Shown here piece by piece: positions 34,633-43,007 of a DNA stretch of 64,000 nucleotides (within the stretch, counting starts at the first letter, position 1; each line of letters opens with the position of its first letter). A program made the translations under genes and the position numbers. The notes below the pieces were generated by a model. It searched no databases. It worked only from the letters and a program-made list of their open reading frames with translations, and was not told where the DNA came from. Source of the stretch: Hyphomonadaceae bacterium (GTDB lineage: Bacteria; Pseudomonadota; Alphaproteobacteria; Caulobacterales; Hyphomonadaceae); NCBI GenBank assembly GCA_016714495.1, contig JADKDU010000001.1, positions 1 to 64,000 on the forward strand, written 5' to 3'.

Positions 34633-35640
34633 TCAGCCTTCGCCGACAGTCTGATCGATACGGCCGAACATCGAACGGCCGCGATCATCCTGCATATCTA
34701 TCTCAACACGGTCGCCACGCTTCAGAAAACCTGTCTTTGGCGCGCCTTGGGTGATGGTTTCGACCATTCTCAGTTCTGCGATGCACGAATATCCAACACC
34801 GCCCTCGGCAATGGACTTGCCTGGTCCGCCGTCTTCGCCTCGGTTCGAGACCGTGCCAGAGCCAACAATCGTGCCGGCGGACAATGGTCGCGTGCGCGCC
34901 GCATGAACGATCAGCGTTGGGAAATCGAATGTCATATCGACGCGCGTTGACGCTTTGCCGAACGGTTCGCCGTTTAGCTTCACGGAGAGAACGCCGTTAA
35001 GCCGGTCACCGTCCCACATTGGCCCGAGTTCATCCGGTGTCACTGCGACAGGCGAGAAGGCTGAGGAGGGCTTCGACTGAAAGAAGCCAAAGCCCTTGCC
35101 GAGCTCATTCGGGATCAGATTGCAAAGGGAAACATCGTTCGCGAGCATGATCAGGCGGATGGCCCTCTGCGCATCTTCGTAAGTGGCGCCGCTGCTAACG
35201 TCTCCCGTGATAACGGCGACTTCGCCCTCCAAGTCGCAGCCCCAGGATTCTTCTGCCAGCGGAATGTTGTCGCGCGGACCGAGAAAGCTGTCCGAGCCGC
35301 CCTGATACATAAGGGGGTCTGTCCAGAACGTTTCAGGCATGTCGGCCCCGCGCGCTTTGCGCACGAGCTCGACGTGGTTCACATAGGCCGAGCCATCCGC
35401 CCACTGATAGGCGCGCGGGAGCGGCGAGGCGCATTCATGCTCGTGAAAACGCTCGGTCGGCACCGATCCGAGTTCGACCTCCTCGGCCAGCGTTTCAAGG
35501 CGGGGCGCGGTCCGCTTCCAGTTATCGAGGGCGGCCTGGAGCGTTGGCGCAATATGTGTTGCATCAGCGCATCGCGTGAGATCGCGAGACACGACAACGA
35601 GTCGGCCATCACGGCCGCTTTTTAGAGAAGCGAGCTTCAT
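34633..35640 (-). CDS. Fumarylacetoacetate hydrolase family protein
   Basis: 335 residues. The FAH-fold core has YQWADGSAYVNHVELVRKARG, PLMYQGGSDSFLGPRDNI and the metal-binding acidic cluster around WGCDLEGEVAVITGDV. Later come FDFPTLIVHAARTRPLSAG, GSGTVSNRGEDGGPGKSI and FLKRGDRVEIDM. Next to hmgA and maiA it should be the fumarylacetoacetase that yields fumarate and acetoacetate. The sequence upstream of the start runs into the C/G artefact, so its link to hmgA in the real genome is not proven here. Confidence 0.9.
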   Translation of the reverse strand: MKLASLKSGRDGRLVVVSRDLTRCADATHIAPTLQAALDNWKRTAPRLETLAEEVELGSVPTERFHEHECASPLPRAYQWADGSAYVNHVELVRKARGADMPETFWTDPLMYQGGSDSFLGPRDNIPLAEESWGCDLEGEVAVITGDVSSGATYEDAQRAIRLIMLANDVSLCNLIPNELGKGFGFFQSKPSSAFSPVAVTPDELGPMWDGDRLNGVLSVKLNGEPFGKASTRVDMTFDFPTLIVHAARTRPLSAGTIVGSGTVSNRGEDGGPGKSIAEGGVGYSCIAELRMVETITQGAPKTGFLKRGDRVEIDMQDDRGRSMFGRIDQTVGEG

Positions 35641-35781
35641 ACCCCTCTATGCCGCTTAACGCATTCGAGAGCAATCAGCGTGCATCGCCAAGTGACCGGA
35701 GATGCTGCGCCGTCCCTGCAGAATTGGTGCGCGCAGTTGTGGGAGAAGGGGGAGATCATGCCAGCCGTGGGCACGAGCACG

Positions 35782-36076
35782 ACACCCCCCCCGGGCCCGC
35801 CGCGCCGGCCCCCCCCCCACAAACCCCCCCCCCCCCGGGGGATTTTTTGCCCCCCCCCCCCCCCCGACAAGGGCGCCCCCCCCTTTCCCTTCCCGGGCCC
35901 CCCCCCCCCCGCCCGGGCGCCTTCCCCCCCCAACTTCCCTCCCCGGGGCCGGGGCTTTCCCCGCCCCCCCCGGGGGGAAAACAAGGTGGCGGGGGGGGGG
36001 GCGTCCGCCCCTCCCCCCCCAACCCCCCGCGGCCCCCCCCGCGCGGGCCGGGCCCCCCCCCCCGCTCCCCCCCCAT
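35782..36076. other. C/G homopolymer patch, likely sequencing or assembly artefact
   Basis: About 300 bases made almost only of C and G runs (C7 to C15 on the + strand, G-runs scarce), with a few A/T. No surrounding gene has such composition, and the frames across it encode only Pro/Gly. It looks like G-tailed low-quality reads from the opposite strand used to bridge a gap. The adjacency of fah to the genes on its right should be treated as unverified. 35641-35781 and 36077-36144 hold no recognisable gene. Confidence 0.8.
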
Positions 36077-36144
36077 TCCGGTTAGAAAGCCGGCAATCCT
36101 ATGGAGTGGAAGGGCCGGAGCTATCAGATATATGCATCTTCGAC

Positions 36145-36567
36145 CTAGTTCTGCGCGATGCTGCAATCCTGGAACGCCACGCGTCCGCGGGCGAAGCGAA
36201 TGACGGTGGGCGTATCCCCGCCGCCGGATTTGGCGAACGTCATCCGAGCATCGGTATAGGTCGTGACGCCCGGCTCGGTGTTGGCGTCGGGTGCGAGCAT
36301 TGCGAGCTCGGTTTGCGTGCCGTCGTCATTGTAGACAACCGCACGGGTTTCTTCGAACGAAACGCGGAACGCCGCGCCGCCACAGAGCAGGTTCATGGCG
36401 GCGGGGTTGCCGGCCTGGGCGGGCGTGGGCAGCGCGGTGGGGTCAGGCGCTGCGCCCGGTGGGGTTGGTTCAACCGGAGCCACAGGTTCGGGCGCCGCAG
36501 GAGCCTCTCCGCCGCATGCGGACAGAAGCAGACAGGCGACTACCGTCGCAACGAAAAGGCGGCTCAT
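36145..36567 (-). CDS. Small lipoprotein
   Basis: 140 residues from the ATG at 36567, preceded by a strong AAGGAGGATTT ribosome-binding site. The lipoprotein signal is MSRLFVATVVACLLLSAC with lipobox LSAC, then a Pro/Ala-rich linker (EAPAAPEPVAPVEPTPPG) and a small domain with two Cys (NLLCGGAAFRVSFEETRAVV, FQDCSIAQN). The C-terminal domain resembles small beta-barrel inhibitor-like domains of the MliC type, a guess. It lies in the tyrosine cluster, in the same orientation. Confidence 0.78.
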   Translation of the reverse strand: MSRLFVATVVACLLLSACGGEAPAAPEPVAPVEPTPPGAAPDPTALPTPAQAGNPAAMNLLCGGAAFRVSFEETRAVVYNDDGTQTELAMLAPDANTEPGVTTYTDARMTFAKSGGGDTPTVIRFARGRVAFQDCSIAQN

Positions 36568-36747
36568 AAATCCTCCTTGAAGCATCAATGCGAAATATCG
36601 AGTCCAAACATGGAGCTGCGCTGCGACAAGGCAATCTCCATCGCTCGTTAACTCTCGGCGTGCATCCTATTTGAAGCGTAACAGAGTTCACGACCCCGTA
36701 CCTAGCCGCGCATGATGCGCGAGGACGCCCGCTCCGGGAGTTGAGCA

Positions 36748-36849
36748 ATGTATTTCACCCGCGCCTGCTTCTATGCCGCCGTTTGCGCTTATCTGATGCC
36801 CGTGTCAGTCCTTGTAGCCGGGCTGAATTACGCGAACGCGAAGCGCTAA
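36748..36849 (+). CDS. Possible 33-residue membrane peptide
   Basis: A short rightward frame with GGGAG upstream of its ATG (36748). The product starts MYFTRACFYAAVCAYLMPVS and ends VLVAGLNYANAKR, a single hydrophobic helix with a basic C-terminus. It ends 1 base before the convergent hmgA stop. It is supported only by ribosome-binding site, hydrophobicity and tight fit. Confidence 0.35.
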   Translation: MYFTRACFYAAVCAYLMPVSVLVAGLNYANAKR

Positions 36850-36850
36850 T

Positions 36851-37993
36851 TCACTCTCCCGTCTTCCAGCTGTCGACATAGGCGGCATTTTCGACGGCGC
36901 TGGCCTGTTCGCCGACGTCAAGAGGATCGCGCGTGTCGATCATGACGGCGTATTCGTCAGTCATCGGCTTGTCCTGCACGAGCATCTTCTTAAGCGCCTT
37001 GGGGTGAGGGCCGTGCGTGAAGCCCGACGGATGGAAGGTCATCATCCCCGCCTTGATGTTATCGCGGCTGAAGAAGTCGCCCGCGTGGTAGAAGAGCACC
37101 TCATCGAAATCGTCGTTGTTGTGAAAGAACGGGACTTTCAGCGCGCCAGGGTCGGTTTCGAACGGGCGCGGGCAGAAGGTGCAGACGACAAAACGGTCGG
37201 ACAGGAAGGTCGTGTGGACTGACGGTGGGAGATGATAGCGGTGCGAGGCGACGGGGCGCAGATCACGCACATTGATCTTCACCGGCGCCAGGTCTCCATG
37301 CCAGCCGACAGCATCGTGGGGGTTGTAGGGATAGGTGACTGTGGACACTTCTCCGCGTTTCTTGACCCAGACTTTCCATTCTCCACCGTCTTTCTGGCGG
37401 CTGAGGAAATCGTCATCGATAACGGGCGCCTGCAACATGCCAGGATCGAAGAACGCGTGCGGGCCAAGGAGGCCACGATCAGGCAAGGTGAAGTGGGTAT
37501 TCGTCGCCTCGATGGTAAGGATGCGGAAACCGTTCGAGGCGTGCTTGTCGAGGTTAAACATGGTCCCGCGCGGCAGATAAACGTAATCGCCTTGCTCGAC
37601 GAGCAGATGGCCCCAGTCGGTCCATAGATCGCCATGACCTTCGTGGATGAAAAGCAGCGTGTCGCCGTCGCCATTGCGGGCGTAGCCGTTCATTGGCGCT
37701 GTGAGATGCCACATACGAACTTCGGTGGCTTTGTTCGACAGGATGACCGGCGCTTCCCATGGCGAATGGGTGAAGCCGTCAAACTTCGTTAGATCAAAGG
37801 CGCGTGGGCGCAGCGGGCCTTCGAAGTTGCTCCAGCCGGTCGGCGGCTTGAGGTGATGGAAAAAGGCAGCGGGGCCGAAGAAGCCTTCCTTGGACATCTC
37901 TCGTTCAAACGTGCCTTCCGGCATGTCGGCGTGAGCCTGTTTCGAATGCTTGCCTTCGGCGCCTTTGACCGGGATCCACTTGCCTTTGGTCAT
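36851..37993 (-). CDS. hmgA: Homogentisate 1,2-dioxygenase
   Basis: Iron-dependent ring-cleaving dioxygenase, 380 residues. It is cupin-like, with the family blocks PKGFFGP-type AFFHHLKPPTGW, EGHGDLWTDWGHLLVEQGDYVYLPRGT, and the iron-ligand region MTFHPSGFTHGPHP. It converts homogentisate to maleylacetoacetate. Its start overlaps the maiA stop by 4 bases in a chain hppD-gfa-maiA-hmgA. It is shorter than the ~440-residue eukaryotic type and in line with the shorter bacterial forms I recall. Confidence 0.92.
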   Translation of the reverse strand: MTKGKWIPVKGAEGKHSKQAHADMPEGTFEREMSKEGFFGPAAFFHHLKPPTGWSNFEGPLRPRAFDLTKFDGFTHSPWEAPVILSNKATEVRMWHLTAPMNGYARNGDGDTLLFIHEGHGDLWTDWGHLLVEQGDYVYLPRGTMFNLDKHASNGFRILTIEATNTHFTLPDRGLLGPHAFFDPGMLQAPVIDDDFLSRQKDGGEWKVWVKKRGEVSTVTYPYNPHDAVGWHGDLAPVKINVRDLRPVASHRYHLPPSVHTTFLSDRFVVCTFCPRPFETDPGALKVPFFHNNDDFDEVLFYHAGDFFSRDNIKAGMMTFHPSGFTHGPHPKALKKMLVQDKPMTDEYAVMIDTRDPLDVGEQASAVENAAYVDSWKTGE

Positions 37994-38640
37994 GGGGCCT
38001 CGTTCGCCTCCGGCTGGTTCTCAGGCGCAGCTTTGGAGAAAGCTCCGATCTGGCGAAGCGCATCATCGATGCGCAGAATGTTGGGAAAAGGCATGAGGTC
38101 GATCTGCGGATAGCGGCGGGCGTTGGCGACCTGAGGAACAAGAACGATGTCGGCGAGCGTGACGGCGTTGCCGACGCAGAAATCTCCGCTCGACGGCAGC
38201 ATCTGCTCCAGCACCTGAAAGCCGCGAACGACCCAGTGCTCGTACCAGGTCGCGATGGCGGCATCATCGGCGCCGAACTGCGAGCGAAGGCGCGCCAGTG
38301 TGGATGTGTTGTTGATCGGATGGATGTCGGCGACGATCTGGTCTTTCAGATCACGAACATGGGCGCGAAGATAGGCATCGCGCGGAAGCAGCGGCGGCTC
38401 TGGGCGGGTTTCGTCGAGATACTCAACCATAGCCATGGATTGGCCAATCCGCTGGCCGTCAATCTCAAGAATGGGCACGCGGCCTGATGGATGGCGGGAC
38501 AAGTGTTCAGGCTTGACCTGTTCGTTTTTCAAGAGATGCACACCGACGGTCTTGTAGGCGATGCCCTTCAGGTTGAGCGCGATACGGGTGCGGTAGGTGG
38601 CGGAAGAGCGCCAGTAGCCATAGAGGATTGTTTCGTTCAT
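37990..38640 (-). CDS. maiA: Maleylacetoacetate isomerase (zeta-class GST)
   Basis: 216 residues from the ATG at 38640. The zeta-GST N-terminus is YGYWRSSATYRTRIALNLKGI, with the catalytic SSAxYR motif. Then come GRVPILEIDGQRIGQSMAMVEYL and the helical C-terminal domain (GDFCVGNAVTLADIVLVPQVANARR). It isomerises maleylacetoacetate to fumarylacetoacetate with glutathione. It overlaps gfa upstream and hmgA downstream by 4 bases each. Confidence 0.94.
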   Translation of the reverse strand: MNETILYGYWRSSATYRTRIALNLKGIAYKTVGVHLLKNEQVKPEHLSRHPSGRVPILEIDGQRIGQSMAMVEYLDETRPEPPLLPRDAYLRAHVRDLKDQIVADIHPINNTSTLARLRSQFGADDAAIATWYEHWVVRGFQVLEQMLPSSGDFCVGNAVTLADIVLVPQVANARRYPQIDLMPFPNILRIDDALRQIGAFSKAAPENQPEANEAP

Positions 38641-39092
38641 CCGGCTGCGCTCCCGGCTGCATACTCGGCCATCAGCCAACCGTACATGTCCGGCGCAGGA
38701 AACTGTTCGAAGCTGTGACGCGCGGGTGTCTTAGCCCATGGCAACTTTTCACTGATATAGCTTTCGATAAAAGGCGTGGACCATTGCGGCGCATCGAACA
38801 TGGTCGGCCGCACATTCACAAACGGAGCACTGGCCAGGCTGGTGTAGAGCCAGTTCAGGCATTTGGCGCAGTAATGGTAAGGGTTGTCGCCGTGCAGCGC
38901 GCCAATTCGGGTCGCACCCTTGATCAATTCAAACGCATCGGCCGGCACCATCGCCGTGAGCGAGAAGGCGCTCGCGCTGAGCTTCTGACAGCCTTTGCAG
39001 TGACAAGCCATTGTGATGATTGGCGCGAGGCTGACGCGCATGCGGCACTCGCCACACATGCAAGCGCCTTCGATGGGGAGTGACACGCTCAC
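38637..39092 (-). CDS. GFA-family zinc protein (glutathione-dependent formaldehyde-activating enzyme-like)
   Basis: 151 residues with the family's zinc Cys clusters: GACMCGECRMRV, ACHCKGCQKLSASAFS and YHYCAKCLNW. It is set inside the tyrosine-degradation operon with 4-base overlaps on both sides, so it is co-translated with hppD and maiA. Most members have no proven activity. A role in handling glutathione adducts of pathway intermediates is possible, given that maiA uses glutathione, but this is inference. Confidence 0.9.
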   Translation of the reverse strand: MSVSLPIEGACMCGECRMRVSLAPIITMACHCKGCQKLSASAFSLTAMVPADAFELIKGATRIGALHGDNPYHYCAKCLNWLYTSLASAPFVNVRPTMFDAPQWSTPFIESYISEKLPWAKTPARHSFEQFPAPDMYGWLMAEYAAGSAAG

Positions 39093-40156
39093 GCTTCTTC
39101 CTTCAGGACGCCACGCCGAATCTGATCTGCTTCGATGCTCTCGAACAGAGCGCGGAAATTGCCTTCGCCAAAGCCTTCATTGCCCTTGCGCTGGATCAGC
39201 TCGAAGAAGATCGGGCCGATGGCGTTGGTGGTGAATATCTGCAGCAACAGGCCCTGCCCCTGTGTCGGTGCGCCGTCTATGAGTATATGGTTCTTCTGCA
39301 GGCGTGGCACGTCTTCGCCGTGATTGCCAATCCGCTGGCCGATGCCCTCGAAATAGGTGTCGGGTGCGGTCTGGAACGGGATGCCGCGAGCGCGGAGGGC
39401 TTCTACACTCTCGTAGATGTTGTCAGTCCCGAGCGCGATGTGTTGGATGCCTTCGCCATTGTAGTCACGGAGGAATTCCTCGATCTGGCTCTTGTCGTCG
39501 CGGCTTTCGTTGAGCGGAATGCGGATCTTGCCGCACGGGCTGGTCATGGCTTTGGAGAGAAGACCGGTCTGTTTGCCCTCGATGTCGAAGTAGCGGATTT
39601 CGCGAAAGTTGAAGATTTTCTCGTAGTAGCTCGCCCACTTCGCCATGTTGCCGCGATGCAGGTTGTGCGTGAGGTGGTCGAGGTAGGTGAGACCGACGGA
39701 ATTCTTCATCTCGTCCGCGCCGAGGATCGGCACGAAGTCCACATCGTAGATGCCGTGCGCGCCATAGCGATCGACCAGATAGATATACGCGCCGCCGATT
39801 GCCTGGATGGCGGGGATGTTGAGCTCCATCGGGCCGGCTGTCGTAAAGGCCGGCTCGGCGCCGCGCTTCAAGGCTTCGGCGTAAGCCCTAGCGGCGTCCT
39901 TGACGCGGAAGGCCATAGCGTTAGCGCCTGCCCCGTGCTGGCCACGGAAGTGTGCCGGCTGGCCTGAGGGCTCCATGTTCAGAATGAAGTTGATGTCGCC
40001 CTGTTTGTAGCGAAGCACGTTCTTGGAGCGGTGCTTTGCGACAGCGGTGAAGCCGAGGGATTCGAATAGTTTCGCGAGCACGTGTGGATCAGGCGACGTG
40101 AATTCGACGAACTCGAAACCGTCAGTGCCTAGCGGGTTTTCAAAGATGTCAGCCAT
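39089..40156 (-). CDS. hppD: 4-hydroxyphenylpyruvate dioxygenase
   Basis: Iron(II) dioxygenase that makes homogentisate, 355 residues from the ATG at 40156 (MADIFENPLGTDGFEFVEFTSPD). The frame opens further upstream, but the family start is here. Iron ligands are visible in GLTYLDHLTHNLHRG (His), GEGIQHIALGTDNI (His) and IGPIFFELIQRKG (Glu). It is the first gene of the tightly overlapping leftward operon for tyrosine breakdown. Confidence 0.96.
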   Translation of the reverse strand: MADIFENPLGTDGFEFVEFTSPDPHVLAKLFESLGFTAVAKHRSKNVLRYKQGDINFILNMEPSGQPAHFRGQHGAGANAMAFRVKDAARAYAEALKRGAEPAFTTAGPMELNIPAIQAIGGAYIYLVDRYGAHGIYDVDFVPILGADEMKNSVGLTYLDHLTHNLHRGNMAKWASYYEKIFNFREIRYFDIEGKQTGLLSKAMTSPCGKIRIPLNESRDDKSQIEEFLRDYNGEGIQHIALGTDNIYESVEALRARGIPFQTAPDTYFEGIGQRIGNHGEDVPRLQKNHILIDGAPTQGQGLLLQIFTTNAIGPIFFELIQRKGNEGFGEGNFRALFESIEADQIRRGVLKEEA

Positions 40157-40300
40157 GAGAGTCTCCGGCGCTTCGCCGAACATATATGCCGCCCCGCGCG
40201 ACGAAAGAAGCGAGCCTCGGGCGTCACCTGCATCAATCTTTGCAACAGTCGTGCGTGGAAAGGCCACTTTCGCAGAATTCGATGCGGCGTGGCCGAGCCG

Positions 40301-40963
40301 TCAGGGTTGGCTTCCCGTGCGGATAGCGCGCCAGCCGCCGGCGATGAGGTGCCAGCCGACATAGAGAAGGAGGCCCGCTGATGCGGCGAACATTGCCTGC
40401 ATCGCGCCGTGCCCTGATTCGCCGATCGCATGGGCAATGACCCAGCCTATCGGCGTGGTGACCGAGGACGCCAGAATGGCGGCTGTGGCGGCGATAGGGG
40501 GACGGAGACCTGCCTGCAACGCTAGCGCCATCGCAACGACGCCCTCGGGCGCCTCGTGCAAGATGAGACCAAGCGATGCGAGGAGGCCGGAGCCTTCCCC
40601 ATGCCAGAACACGGCGGTGTAGACGGCGCCGTCCAGGGTGGAATGCAGTCCGAGCAGAATGATGCCTAGCCATGCACCCGCGTGCACCGTTGCCGGAGAA
40701 GGCGTGGAACGGGTGCGAAATACAAACTCCAGCAGAACGCCAACCGCCGCGCCGCCAAACAGGAAGAAGCGCTCGACGTCCCCTGCCCCGAAGGCTTCGG
40801 GCGCAAGGTGCGTGAGGGCGACAAGCAGGATCACCACGCCGCCAGCCAGCCCGACAATATCAGTCACGCGTTTTGCCATCGTCGCTGCGAGCAGCGCGAA
40901 CGCCACGCCGGCCACAGATAATGCGCCGGCGCCGAGAACGATTGCTGCTTCAGAGCCGCCCAT
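40301..40963 (-). CDS. ZIP-family metal transporter
   Basis: 220-residue polytopic membrane protein. The transport-site motifs of ZIP proteins are present: LLGLHSTLDGAVYTA and LGLILHEAPEGVVAMALAL (HEAPEG is the signature), plus the His-containing GWVIAHAIGESG. It probably imports zinc or another divalent metal. A perfect palindrome at 41000-41016, 37 bases upstream of the start, resembles Zur boxes and supports zinc as substrate. Confidence 0.9.
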   Translation of the reverse strand: MGGSEAAIVLGAGALSVAGVAFALLAATMAKRVTDIVGLAGGVVILLVALTHLAPEAFGAGDVERFFLFGGAAVGVLLEFVFRTRSTPSPATVHAGAWLGIILLGLHSTLDGAVYTAVFWHGEGSGLLASLGLILHEAPEGVVAMALALQAGLRPPIAATAAILASSVTTPIGWVIAHAIGESGHGAMQAMFAASAGLLLYVGWHLIAGGWRAIRTGSQP

Positions 40964-40999
40964 GGAGATTCCGCTGTGACCGAGGAGGTCGCCCAGGTC

Positions 41000-41016
41000 G
41001 TGTTACATAGTAACAC
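41000..41016. promoter_or_regulatory. Zur-like palindrome upstream of the ZIP transporter
   Basis: Perfect inverted repeat GTGTTAC-ATA-GTAACAC, 37 bases before the transporter start. It is similar in size and T/A pattern to alphaproteobacterial zinc-uptake-regulator sites as I remember them. cysNC on the other side ends at 41064, so only the transporter can be the target. Confidence 0.55.
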
Positions 41017-41063
41017 TACGCGCGCAAGCGGGTTTTGAATGCCGCCCGCACCGCCTTTCGAGC

Positions 41064-43007
41064 TTAGATGCTGAAGTCCAGCGACTGATCAACCGCGGCG
41101 CCGACGATGCCCTGCCTGTGGAGATAGGCCACGACCTGATCGGCGAGTTCCTCGGCCTTGGCGCCGGATGTATCCAAGCGCAATTCGGGCGTGACAGGCG
41201 GTTCGTACGGACTGTCGATCCCGGTGAAGTTGCGGATCTGACCCAGGCGCGCCTTCTTGTAGAGGCCCTTAGGATCGCGGCTTTCGGCGACCGCCAGCGG
41301 AGCATCAACAAATATCTCGATGAACTCGACTTTATCGACCAGGCCGCGAACCATGTCGCGTTCAGCGCGGAACGGCGAGATGAAGCTGGCGGTGACGATC
41401 AAGCCGGAGTCGACGAACAGCTTGGCGACTTCGCCGATGCGGCGGATGTTTTCGATGCGCTCGTCGTCCGTGAAGCCAAGGTCCTTGTTGAGACCTTGGC
41501 GGATGTTGTCGCCGTCGAGTGCATAGGTGTGTGCGCCCATCGCGGCGAGCTTGCGCTCCACCAAGTTCGCAATGGTGGACTTGCCAGCACCCGAGAGCCC
41601 GGTGAACCAGAGGACTGCTGGCTTGTGCCCCTTCAGAAGGCCGCGCGACGCCTTCGTTACGTCCATCGGCTGGCGATGCACGTTGGTGGAACGGCTGAGC
41701 GTGAATTCGATCATGCCCGCCGCGACCGTCTGATTGGTGAAGCGGTCGATCAGGATGAAACCACCTGCCTCACGAATGACCTTGTAGGGGTCAAACGCGA
41801 TCGGCTGGCTTGTGGAAATGTTGCAGAAGCCGATCTCGTTGAGACCGAGGGCGTGGCCCTGCGTCTTGTCGAGCGTGTTGATGTCGATCTTGTGCCGGAT
41901 AGCTGTGACTGTCGCCTGCACGGTCTGGGCGCCGATCTTCAGCAGATAAGCATGGCCGGTGGTGAGTTCTTCCTCGGTCATCCAGAGGATGTTGGCGGTG
42001 AACTGATTGGAGACTTCGGGCCGCGCGTCGGGCGAGGCAAAGACATCCCCCCGCGAAGCATCGATTTCGTCGGTGATGACCAGCGTTACGGCGTCTCCGG
42101 CGCTTGCTTGCGGAAGGTCGCCATCGGCAGTGACGATGGATTTGACCTTGGAGATCTTACCGGACTTGGTGACGACAACTTCATCGCCCGGCTTGACCGA
42201 ACCAGCGATGATCGTTCCGGAAAAGCCACGGAAATCGAGGTTCGGACGGTTCACCCATTGAACCGGCAGCCGGAATGGCGCGTTGGCGCGCTCATCAGCG
42301 ATCTCGATTGTTTCAAGATGTTCAAGCAGGGTCGGGCCATCATGCCACGACATTGTTTCGGCCTTCTTCGTGATATTCTCACCCTTCAAGGCGGACATCG
42401 GAATTGGCGTAATGGATTCGAAGCCGAGGCCTTCGGCGATCTGCAGATAACTCGCCACGATCTCATGGAAACGGGCGCGGCTGTATTCAACGAGATCCAT
42501 CTTGTTGACCGCCACAACGATGTGGCGGACGCCGAGCATGTTGGCGATGTAGGTGTGGCGCTTGCTCTGAGGCAGCACGCCTTTACGGGCATCTATCAGG
42601 ATGACAGCAAGATCGGCGGTAGATGCGCCCTTCGCCATGTTGCGTGTATATTGCTCATGGCCCGGCGTATCCGCGACGATGAATTTTCGTTTGTCGGTTG
42701 AAAAGAATCGGTAGGCGACGTCGATGGTGATGCCCTGCTCGCGCTCTGCTTCCAGTCCATCGAGCAACAGCGCGAAGTCGATGTTTTCGCCCTGCGTGCC
42801 GTGTTTGATCGAATCTTTCTTCAGGCTCGCCAGCTGGTCCTCAAAGATCAGCTTGGTGTCGTAGAGAAGCCGGCCGATCAGCGTGGATTTGCCATCGTCG
42901 ACAGACCCACAAGTAATGAAACGCAACACGCCCATTTCGGCAGCTGCGAGCTCGCGCACCGACTGGCGCGCTTCGGGCTTGCGCAGGGGCGTCACCTTCG
43001 TGGCCAT
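41064..43007 (-). CDS. cysNC: Bifunctional sulfate adenylyltransferase subunit 1 / adenylylsulfate kinase
   Basis: 647 residues. The N-terminal CysN GTPase has FITCGSVDDGKSTLIGRLLYD, VADTPGHEQYTRNMAKGAS and NKMDLVEYS. The C-terminal CysC APS kinase has WFTGLSGAGKSTIANLVERKL, LDGDNIRQGLNKDLGF and FVDAPLAVAESRDPKGLYKKA. It forms ATP sulfurylase with CysD and then phosphorylates APS to PAPS. The gene starts 1 base inside the cysD stop (TGATG), so it is translationally coupled. Confidence 0.97.
   Translation of the reverse strand: MATKVTPLRKPEARQSVRELAAAEMGVLRFITCGSVDDGKSTLIGRLLYDTKLIFEDQLASLKKDSIKHGTQGENIDFALLLDGLEAEREQGITIDVAYRFFSTDKRKFIVADTPGHEQYTRNMAKGASTADLAVILIDARKGVLPQSKRHTYIANMLGVRHIVVAVNKMDLVEYSRARFHEIVASYLQIAEGLGFESITPIPMSALKGENITKKAETMSWHDGPTLLEHLETIEIADERANAPFRLPVQWVNRPNLDFRGFSGTIIAGSVKPGDEVVVTKSGKISKVKSIVTADGDLPQASAGDAVTLVITDEIDASRGDVFASPDARPEVSNQFTANILWMTEEELTTGHAYLLKIGAQTVQATVTAIRHKIDINTLDKTQGHALGLNEIGFCNISTSQPIAFDPYKVIREAGGFILIDRFTNQTVAAGMIEFTLSRSTNVHRQPMDVTKASRGLLKGHKPAVLWFTGLSGAGKSTIANLVERKLAAMGAHTYALDGDNIRQGLNKDLGFTDDERIENIRRIGEVAKLFVDSGLIVTASFISPFRAERDMVRGLVDKVEFIEIFVDAPLAVAESRDPKGLYKKARLGQIRNFTGIDSPYEPPVTPELRLDTSGAKAEELADQVVAYLHRQGIVGAAVDQSLDFSI

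Noticed and set aside
35649..36651. Long Pro/Gly-rich frames across the C/G patch
   Set aside because: Products of homopolymer runs, not coding sequence.
41118..42701. 527-codon rightward frame over cysNC
   Set aside because: Antisense of cysNC; long only because high-GC codon bias removes stops.
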